Position numbers and translations under genes: made by a program. From Robiginitomaculum sp. (GTDB lineage Bacteria; Pseudomonadota; Alphaproteobacteria; Caulobacterales; Maricaulaceae): a stretch of 5,054 nucleotides of DNA. Below are positions 1-4,522 of this stretch, one piece after another. Where the stretch lies: assembly GCA_002733385.1 (NCBI GenBank), contig NVVO01000008.1, positions 83,853 through 88,906 of the forward strand, read 5' to 3'. Each line of letters begins with the position of its first letter. Positions within the stretch are counted from its first letter, which is position 1. The notes under the pieces were generated by a model. That model was not told the DNA's origin and searched no databases. It worked only from the letters and a program-made list of their open reading frames with translations.

Positions 1-911
1 CGGGTTGTGCAAATTGACCCTGGGCCAATCCCAACTTTTAGCGCGTCCGCCCCAGCCTTGATCAAAGCCGACGCCGCATCTTCGGTGGCTATATTACCCG
101 CTATAATCTGCGTGTCCGGATGGTGTTTCTTAAAACGTATGACTTGCTCTATCACTTTGGCGGAGTGACCGTGGGCCGTATCAATCACCAGAACATCCAC
201 ACCCGCTTCGATCAAAGCGGCACCGCGCTCAAAACCTGCGTCCCCAACCGTCGAGGCCGCGCCGACGCGCAAGCGCCCATGTTCGTCTTTGCAGGCATTG
301 GGAAAATCCAGTGCTTTCTCCATATCCTTGACAGTAATCAAGCCGACACAACGCCCGGCCTTGTCGACGACAACCACTTGTTCAATACGGTGTTTGTGCA
401 GAAGCGCACGAGCCGTTTTCTCGCTTGTACCCTCGTCTACCACAATCAAATCACGGGTCATCATATGGTTGACTTTCTCACCTGGGTCGGTGGCAAAGCG
501 TGTATCACGATTGGTGATAATGCCGATGACTTTCCCGGACTTGTCAACCACAGGGAAGCTGGAAAATAAATGCTTTTTTGCCATCATCAACAGTTCGCTC
601 AATGTAGCGTCCGGGCCAATGGTCACCGGATTAACCACCATACCGGATTCGTACCGCTTGACCTTGCGTACTTCCTCGGCTTGTTCTTCAATAGACAAGT
701 TACGGTGGATAATGCCGATGCCACCATTTTGCGCCATGGCAATCGCCAATGGTGCTTCGGTGACAGTGTCCATGGCAGCGGACAATAATGGCACGTTCAA
801 GCTTATCGTTTTGGTCAACTGCGTCCTTAAATCCGCATCGCCCGGTAATATTTTTGAAGCTTTTGGTAGCAAAAGCACATCATCAAATGTGAGACCTTCA
901 CGAATCATCAT
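1..911 (-). CDS. guaB: Inosine-5'-monophosphate dehydrogenase, N-terminal ~303 residues (cut by window edge)
   Basis: GuaB oxidises IMP to XMP with NAD+ in the cytoplasm, the committed step of guanine nucleotide synthesis. My reverse-strand translation begins MMIREGLTFDDVLLLP, the standard IMPDH opening. SAAMDTVTE lies at residues 44-52 and GGIGIIHRN at 63-71. Two CBS domains follow at about 92-145 and 150-203, inserted in the TIM barrel as usual for the family. The barrel resumes with VGAA (216-219), DTAHGHS (244-250) and GNIAT (272-276). The catalytic loop GIGPGSICTT puts the nucleophilic cysteine at residue 301 (bases 9-11), so the open end falls inside that loop. IMPDHs are usually near 490 residues, so roughly 185 are missing. 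Tandem ATG codons sit at 911 and 908. AGGAGG (923-918) is 6 bases from the first, which I prefer; an in-frame ATG at 917 abuts the ribosome site and is unlikely. The gene diverges from thrC. Identity is very secure. Confidence 0.97.
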   Translation of the reverse strand, partial: MMIREGLTFDDVLLLPKASKILPGDADLRTQLTKTISLNVPLLSAAMDTVTEAPLAIAMAQNGGIGIIHRNLSIEEQAEEVRKVKRYESGMVVNPVTIGPDATLSELLMMAKKHLFSSFPVVDKSGKVIGIITNRDTRFATDPGEKVNHMMTRDLIVVDEGTSEKTARALLHKHRIEQVVVVDKAGRCVGLITVKDMEKALDFPNACKDEHGRLRVGAASTVGDAGFERGAALIEAGVDVLVIDTAHGHSAKVIEQVIRFKKHHPDTQIIAGNIATEDAASALIKAGADALKVGIGPGSICTT

Positions 912-917
912 GAGCAT

Positions 918-923
918 CCTCCT
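918..923 (-). promoter_or_regulatory. Strong ribosome binding site of guaB
   Basis: On the minus strand AAAGGAGGATGCTC precedes the tandem ATGATG start. The AGGAGG core is a full Shine-Dalgarno match, 6 bases from the ATG at 911 and 9 from the one at 908. It rules out the in-frame ATG at 917, which directly touches it. It contrasts with thrC, on the other side of the same control region, which has no recognisable site. Confidence 0.85.
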
Positions 924-935
924 TTGCGGGTGTCC

Positions 936-941
936 ATTATC
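936..941 (-). promoter_or_regulatory. Candidate -10 element of the guaB promoter (weak)
   Basis: The minus strand reads GATAAT at 941-936, a 5/6 match to the sigma-70 -10 box. It would start transcription around 929-931, some 20 bases before the guaB start codon. No convincing -35 box lies 16-18 bases upstream (CCTAGC at best), so the promoter would need an activator or the call is wrong. Confidence 0.25.
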
Positions 942-951
942 AGGGATAGAC

Positions 952-979
952 AAATCGCGCTAGGATTATTTTGCGATTT
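952..979. repeat. 7-bp inverted repeat AAATCGC-N14-GCGATTT in the guaB/thrC divergent region
   Basis: AAATCGC at 952-958 is the exact reverse complement of GCGATTT at 973-979. The arms are 21 bases apart centre to centre, about two helical turns, a geometry suited to a dimeric DNA-binding protein on one face of the helix. It lies 41-68 bases upstream of the guaB start and 60-87 upstream of thrC. No regulator is identified. Chance remains possible with arms this short. Confidence 0.35.
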
Positions 980-1001
980 TGCTGGCGAAGATTAATTTTC
1001 G

Positions 1002-1011
1002 GATTGCAATC
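1002..1011. repeat. Perfect 10-bp palindrome GATTGCAATC upstream of thrC
   Basis: GATTGCAATC equals its own reverse complement, and the symmetry stops at the next base on each side. It lies 28-37 bases upstream of the thrC start codon and contains TTGCAA, the best candidate -35 box for thrC. This makes it a plausible operator. The palindrome is seen directly; the operator role is inference. Confidence 0.4.
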
Positions 1012-1030
1012 ATGCTTTGGTAGTCATAAT
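1004..1030 (+). promoter_or_regulatory. Candidate thrC promoter (TTGCAA-N15-CATAAT)
   Basis: CATAAT at 1025-1030 matches five of six bases of the sigma-70 -10 box. TTGCAA at 1004-1009 is a possible -35 box, but the spacer is 15 bases, shorter than the preferred 17. Transcription from this -10 would begin at about 1036-1039, on or next to the thrC ATG at 1039. Together with the lack of a Shine-Dalgarno sequence, this suggests a leaderless or nearly leaderless mRNA. Confidence 0.35.
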
Positions 1031-1038
1031 CAGTACGT

Positions 1039-2388
1039 ATGAAATACCATTCTATAAACGACCCTGAAACCAAAACCGGGTTTAGCCAGGCATTGCTGTC
1101 TAGTCTGGCTCCGGACGGCGGGCTTTATATGCCGGATAGCTTGCCGCGCTTTGGCGACGACGAGCTGGCGCGTCTTGGGGTCATGCCCTTTCATGCTTGT
1201 GCGGCGCATTTATCGCGGTTTTTTGTTGATAGCCATTTTTCAGATAACGATTTACGGGATTTGTGCGCCGACGCTTATAATTTCCCTTTGCCCTTGCGCA
1301 CACTGGACGGGCAAATTCTTGATCCGGCTGTCCCAGAACCTGGTGATGCCTATATAATGGAAATGTGGCACGGGCCGACATTGGCCTTTAAGGATTTCGC
1401 GGCAAGGTTTATGGGGCGCACAGTGTCGCATTTATTGGCCAAATCCGGTGAGACCCGCACCATATTGGTCGCCACATCCGGCGACACAGGTGGGGCCATT
1501 GGCCATGCGTTTTTAAACCTGCCAGGGGTCAGGGTGTTTATCTTGTACCCTGAAGGCGGGGTCAGCTCGGTACAGGAACATCAGCTCACATCTATGGGCA
1601 AAAAATACAACGTTAAAGCCATTGCCATCGAGGGCACATTTGATGATTGCCAAGCATTGGTCAAGCACGCTTTCGCCGATAAAGACATGTGCGCAAAACA
1701 CCAACTTATGTCGGCCAATTCCATCAATATTGGCCGGGTTATTCCGCAAAGCTTTTATTATTTCTGGACGAGCCTTCAGATAAAGGCCGCCTTTCCGGGC
1801 AGACCAATTGTTTACGGCATTCCGTCGGGCAATCTAGGCAATTTGACCGGCGGGTTGATAGCTCGAAAAATGGGGGCACCCATTGACAAATTTGTTGTTG
1901 GTAACAATGCTAATCATCCGTTTGTTGATTATCTCGACACCGGGGTTTACACACCGCGTAATTCCGTACCAACCTTGTCCAATGCCATGGACATAGGCAG
2001 GCCCAATAATTTTCCGCGTATTTTGGATTTATTTGGCGGTGATCATGACCAAATCAAAAATATTTGCACAGGCTTTCATTACACAGACGAACAAACCGAG
2101 CGTCATTTGCGCAAAGTCTATAGCCGTAGCGGTTATCTCATGTGCCCCCATACGGCGGTTGCGCATTTGGCTATGGAGGATTTTGCTAGCACCACCGACA
2201 AGGCATATACAAAAATCACCGTGTCGACGGCACATCCGGCCAAGTTTAAGCATGAGGTTGAGCAGATTATTCGAGATAGCGTCCCCCTACCCGCTTCGCT
2301 TGCGCGCAGCGTCAAAGCCAAATCCCACAAACATTTGATGGCTCCGTCTTTGACGGATTTGGACGCTTATATAGCCGAGAATATTTAA
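1039..2388 (+). CDS. thrC: Threonine synthase (PLP-dependent)
   Basis: ThrC converts O-phospho-L-homoserine to L-threonine and phosphate, the last step of threonine synthesis, in the cytoplasm. The 449-residue protein opens with the family-typical MKYHSINDPETKTGF, followed by LAPDGGLYMP (23-32). The pyridoxal-phosphate lysine is K118 in WHGPTLAFKDF. TSGDTGGA (146-153) is the conserved cofactor/substrate loop, and PSGNLGN (262-268) is the glycine-asparagine loop that holds the cofactor phosphate. STAHPAKF (396-403) is the usual C-terminal motif. Length and N-terminal domain fit the longer, fungal/proteobacterial type of the enzyme. The start is fixed by the conserved N-terminus; no Shine-Dalgarno sequence precedes it. 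The stop overlaps the start of the kinase gene (TAATG), so the two are probably co-transcribed and translationally coupled. No disruption is seen. Confidence 0.96.
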   Translation: MKYHSINDPETKTGFSQALLSSLAPDGGLYMPDSLPRFGDDELARLGVMPFHACAAHLSRFFVDSHFSDNDLRDLCADAYNFPLPLRTLDGQILDPAVPEPGDAYIMEMWHGPTLAFKDFAARFMGRTVSHLLAKSGETRTILVATSGDTGGAIGHAFLNLPGVRVFILYPEGGVSSVQEHQLTSMGKKYNVKAIAIEGTFDDCQALVKHAFADKDMCAKHQLMSANSINIGRVIPQSFYYFWTSLQIKAAFPGRPIVYGIPSGNLGNLTGGLIARKMGAPIDKFVVGNNANHPFVDYLDTGVYTPRNSVPTLSNAMDIGRPNNFPRILDLFGGDHDQIKNICTGFHYTDEQTERHLRKVYSRSGYLMCPHTAVAHLAMEDFASTTDKAYTKITVSTAHPAKFKHEVEQIIRDSVPLPASLARSVKAKSHKHLMAPSLTDLDAYIAENI

Positions 2389-3032
2389 TGTTGCTGTCGC
2401 GCACAGAATTTGACAAAAAACTGTCCAAGGGTGATTTACGCATCGCGCTGATCGGCATGTCAAATATTGGCAAAAGCCATACGGCGCGGCGCATTGCCGA
2501 AGCTTACGGCTTTGATCATTATGATGTGGATGCTCATATACAAGCAAAAATGGGCAATCCTTCAATGCAGGCAATGGCAAAATGGATGGGCCAGCCCTAT
2601 GATCAGGGATATAGGGAGCGAGCTGCCACATATCTGGAGATGGAAACCGAAATCACTTTAAACGCCCAAGGCCAGCGAGGCAATCAAGTTCTGGACACGA
2701 CAGGCAGTGTAATACATGGTGGCGCTAATGTAATAAAAATTATAAAGAACAATTATTTAATCATTTATATTCAAGCAAATAGTGATGATATCGATGTATT
2801 GACAAACCGCTATTTAGAATATCCAAAGCCGACGATTTGGGCGCAAAACTATCGTCCGGTTTCTGGCCTTGACCCGCAACAAGCGGCCCTGTCCCGTTAT
2901 CCTGATATGCTGGCCAGTCGAGCCCTATTGTACGAAGAAATGGCCGATATTTCCCTACCAGCCGAAATGCTTTCTGCTCCAGACCTTAATGACAGTGCTA
3001 TCCTAGGCGCATTTCGGGCAAACCTGCCGTGA
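2388..3032 (+). CDS. Shikimate-kinase-like P-loop kinase, substrate uncertain, coupled to thrC
   Basis: This 214-residue protein has the plan of the shikimate kinase fold. The Walker A loop is GMSNIGKS (23-30). A DxD-like pair, D46 and D48 in YDVD, stands where shikimate kinases bind magnesium and substrate. R76 in GYRER matches the conserved substrate arginine of the FR motif. YRP (155-157) resembles the lid RP motif. R178 followed by LLYEEMADI (180-188) matches the C-terminal R.PLYEE.AD signature. The family's GGG substrate motif (as in ATGGG) is replaced by DTTGSVIH (103-110), and the protein is longer than the usual ~170-180 residues. I infer a small-metabolite kinase not necessarily acting on shikimate. 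The one-base overlap with thrC suggests a role with threonine synthase, possibly as homoserine kinase. A divergent AroK remains possible. An AT-rich patch lies at 2724-2799. The ATG at 2388 is chosen for the overlap and full domain. Confidence 0.8.
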   Translation: MLLSRTEFDKKLSKGDLRIALIGMSNIGKSHTARRIAEAYGFDHYDVDAHIQAKMGNPSMQAMAKWMGQPYDQGYRERAATYLEMETEITLNAQGQRGNQVLDTTGSVIHGGANVIKIIKNNYLIIYIQANSDDIDVLTNRYLEYPKPTIWAQNYRPVSGLDPQQAALSRYPDMLASRALLYEEMADISLPAEMLSAPDLNDSAILGAFRANLP

Positions 3033-3044
3033 ATATTCATGTAT

Positions 3045-3061
3045 AAGCGTATCAAACGCTT
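3045..3061 (+). other. Hairpin AAGCGT-N5-ACGCTT downstream of the kinase gene
   Basis: A perfect 6-bp stem with a 5-base loop (ATCAA) starts 13 bases after the kinase stop codon. It could help end or stabilise the thrC-kinase transcript. No run of T follows, so it is not a canonical intrinsic terminator. Its left arm can alternatively pair, as GTATAAGC (3041-3048), with GCTTATGC (3080-3087) with one G-U pair. Confidence 0.4.
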
Positions 3062-3088
3062 GAATCCCTAGCTCCTAGGGCTTATGCT
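3060..3088 (+). promoter_or_regulatory. Candidate tatABC promoter (TTGAAT-N17-TATGCT)
   Basis: TTGAAT at 3060-3065 and TATGCT at 3083-3088 each match four of six sigma-70 consensus bases and are separated by the optimal 17 bases. A transcript would begin near 3095, leaving about 18 bases of leader that include the tatA ribosome site. The spacer contains the palindrome at 3066-3080. This is the best promoter candidate for the tat genes in the gap, but it rests on consensus matching only. Confidence 0.4.
3066..3080. repeat. Palindrome CCCTAG-CTC-CTAGGG inside the candidate tat promoter
   Basis: CCCTAG (3066-3071) and CTAGGG (3075-3080) are exact reverse complements around a three-base centre. 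As DNA this could be an operator between the -35 and -10 boxes. As RNA it is a 6-bp hairpin with a tight loop. The symmetry is certain; the role is not known. Confidence 0.45.
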
Positions 3089-3106
3089 CACGGGCTAATT
3101 TAGGAG
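3072..3106 (+). promoter_or_regulatory. Possible Shine-Dalgarno-masking stem upstream of tatA (CTCCTA / TAGGAG)
   Basis: CTCCTA at 3072-3077 is the exact complement of TAGGAG at 3101-3106, which is the tatA ribosome binding site. Pairing encloses a 23-base loop and could be extended by G-U pairs. It competes with the hairpin at 3066-3080 because both use 3072-3080. Only a transcript reading in from thrC and the kinase gene would contain both arms; one starting near 3095 would not. Confidence 0.3.
3102..3106 (+). promoter_or_regulatory. Ribosome binding site of tatA
   Basis: AGGAG lies 6 bases upstream of the ATG at 3113, a standard Shine-Dalgarno match that fixes the tatA start. It is the strongest such site among the plus-strand genes here. 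Confidence 0.75.
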
Positions 3107-3112
3107 TGTATT

Positions 3113-3322
3113 ATGGCCCTTGGCCCTATTCAGTTATTGATCGTTGCCATTCTCGCGGTGTTGTTATTTGGCGGACGCGGTAAAATTTCGTCCATTATGG
3201 GCGATGTCGCCAAAGGTATCACCAGCTTTAAAAAGGGTCTAAAAGATGACCCGGACGCTGATGAAGATGACAAAGCCGACGAAGCGATTGATGTCACCCC
3301 GCCTAAAGATAAGAAAAAATAG
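3113..3322 (+). CDS. tatA: Sec-independent protein translocase subunit TatA
   Basis: TatA is the small inner-membrane subunit that gathers around the TatBC receptor to let folded proteins with twin-arginine signals cross the membrane. The 69-residue product has the expected plan. A short N-terminal membrane helix (about 5-18) carries the polar glutamine Q7 near its start. The F19-G20-G21 hinge follows, then an amphipathic helix from about residue 24 to 43 (KISSIMGDVAKGITSFKKGL). The tail is short, acidic, then lysine-rich. The FGG-RGKIS hinge distinguishes it from TatB, which has VGPKDLP. The length is normal for a short TatA. It is the first gene of tatABC, 80 bases after the kinase gene and 27 bases before tatB, with its own candidate promoter and good ribosome site. 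Confidence 0.95.
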   Translation: MALGPIQLLIVAILAVLLFGGRGKISSIMGDVAKGITSFKKGLKDDPDADEDDKADEAIDVTPPKDKKK

Positions 3323-3349
3323 CCACGCCCTACCCTCATAGGTAACACC

Positions 3350-3679
3350 ATGATCCCGCAATTTGGTCTCGCAGAAATGCTGATAATCGCCGTTTTGGCA
3401 CTTGTCGTCGTCGGCCCGAAAGATCTGCCCAAAATGATGCGCACTGCCGGGCGGTTTATAGCTCGGATCAAATCTATGGGACAGGAGTTCAAGGACGCAT
3501 TTAACCAGATCGGCGAAGATGAAGAGCTGGCGAATTTGCGCAGTGAAATAGACGAGCTTAAAGCCATGGGCCAAATGTCCAACCTGTCCGATGAAGCATT
3601 TGAAGAAGACATGCGGGCCCTTGATCGGGATTTACGCAAGGACGAAACTCCGAAAGCAGATGATGACAGCCAAGCTTGA
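3350..3679 (+). CDS. tatB: Sec-independent protein translocase subunit TatB
   Basis: TatB pairs with TatC to form the membrane receptor for twin-arginine signal peptides. The 109-residue protein starts MIPQFGLAEMLIIAVLALVV, a membrane helix with the characteristic glutamate E9. The TatB-type hinge VGPKDLP (21-27) follows, then a long amphipathic, charged helix from about 28 to 77 (KMMRTAGRFIARIK onward). The C-terminal tail is acidic and probably flexible. It is shorter than E. coli TatB (171 residues), the difference being in the variable tail. The upstream AGGT (3340-3343) is only a weak ribosome site, 6 bases before the ATG. Its end overlaps the start of tatC by up to 20 bases, suggesting translational coupling. 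Confidence 0.94.
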   Translation: MIPQFGLAEMLIIAVLALVVVGPKDLPKMMRTAGRFIARIKSMGQEFKDAFNQIGEDEELANLRSEIDELKAMGQMSNLSDEAFEEDMRALDRDLRKDETPKADDDSQA

Positions 3680-4502
3680 AAACAAAGAAGACAGTGAAGG
3701 TGCGCAAGATATAGATGACAGCCGTGCGCCCTTGCTGGATCATCTTTATGAACTGAGACGGCGGTTGATGATTTCTATTTTTGCCATCATTATCGGATTT
3801 ACGATTTGTTTGTTTTTTGTCCGCCCCATTTTTGATTTTCTAGTTTTGCCCTTCGAAACTGCTGTGGCTAATGTTAGCGCGGATTTGCTCGCCGATGGTA
3901 AGCCGGGGCTGACGGGTGATCTGATTTACACCCAAGTGCTTGAGTTCTTTTTCGTAAAATTAAAGCTGGCGCTGTTTGGCGGGATAATTTTGTCCTTTCC
4001 GGTTATTGCCTACCAAGTTTACCGTTTTGTGGCTCCGGGATTGTATAAAAACGAGCGCGGCGCGTTTTTGCCTTATCTCATCATGTCACCGGTTTTGTTC
4101 ATTGCCGGGGCAAGTATGGTATTTTTTTATATCTTCCCATTTGTACTGGAGTTTGGCCTGCGCCAACAACAGGAGTTTTCAACCGGGGCTAGCGTTTCCC
4201 TCTTGCCAAAAGTGAGCGAATATCTCGGTCTTGCAACCACTATGTTTTTAGCATTTGGCCTGTCGTTCCAATTGCCCGTGGTTTTAAGCCTACTTGGGAG
4301 GGCCGGTATAGTATCGGCGAATGCCTTAAAAAAAGGCCGCCGTTACGCCATTGTCGGCATTGCCTTATTCGCGGCTTTCGTCACACCGCCTGACCCGATA
4401 ACCCAAATAGCTCTAGGTTCGGCGATCTATCTACTATATGAAATTTCTATTTTAAGTGTGCGGATGATAGAGAGAAAACGACCTCAGCAGGATATAATTT
4501 AA
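3660..4502 (+). CDS. tatC: Sec-independent protein translocase subunit TatC
   Basis: TatC is the multi-spanning inner-membrane core that recognises the twin-arginine signal. From the ATG at 3660 it has 280 residues. Six hydrophobic segments lie near 36-55, 103-125, 137-165, 192-214, 228-241 and 248-268. Family marks include HLYELRRRL (28-36, with E31), YQVYRFVAPGLYKNER (118-133, with E132) and TPPDPITQ (242-249, with D245). The highly conserved TM4 glutamate (E. coli E170, in FEVP) is glutamine Q204 in FQLP. I recall this in other alphaproteobacterial TatC proteins, so it is probably a lineage trait. The frame stays open upstream to an ATG at 3591, but that would add 23 non-TatC residues inside tatB. 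I therefore use the tandem ATG codons at 3660/3663, which overlap the tatB end. The ribosome site is weak, consistent with coupling. Confidence 0.95.
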   Translation: MMTAKLENKEDSEGAQDIDDSRAPLLDHLYELRRRLMISIFAIIIGFTICLFFVRPIFDFLVLPFETAVANVSADLLADGKPGLTGDLIYTQVLEFFFVKLKLALFGGIILSFPVIAYQVYRFVAPGLYKNERGAFLPYLIMSPVLFIAGASMVFFYIFPFVLEFGLRQQQEFSTGASVSLLPKVSEYLGLATTMFLAFGLSFQLPVVLSLLGRAGIVSANALKKGRRYAIVGIALFAAFVTPPDPITQIALGSAIYLLYEISILSVRMIERKRPQQDII

Positions 4503-4522
4503 GCCGTAGTGAACAAAAAATA
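4503..4522. other. 20-base convergent gap between tatC and the helicase gene
   Basis: The stop codons of tatC (plus) and the helicase (minus) are only 20 bases apart. The gap includes a run of six A on the plus strand (T on the minus strand) at 4515-4520, but I find no strong GC-rich stem next to it. Where either transcript ends is not evident from the sequence. Confidence 0.5.

Noticed and set aside
120..963. Long plus-strand open frames at 120-569, 289-963 and 570-788
   Set aside because: They lie antisense to guaB, whose protein is unmistakable on the other strand, and their translations show no recognisable family.
2388..3032. Naming the kinase aroK
   Set aside because: The fold matches, but the GGG substrate motif is missing and the coupling to thrC points elsewhere, so the symbol would overstate what the sequence shows.
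3045..3080. Intrinsic terminator after the kinase gene
   Set aside because: Two stems are present but neither is followed by a T run, so I record them as hairpins rather than a terminator.
3130..3639. Minus-strand open frame of 169 residues across tatA and tatB
   Set aside because: It is a serine/arginine-rich antisense shadow of two clearly recognised Tat genes, with no domain features.
3591..3659. Upstream extension of tatC to the ATG at 3591
   Set aside because: The extra 23 residues do not resemble TatC and would overlap tatB by 89 bases. The tandem ATG at 3660/3663 gives a normal TatC N-terminus.
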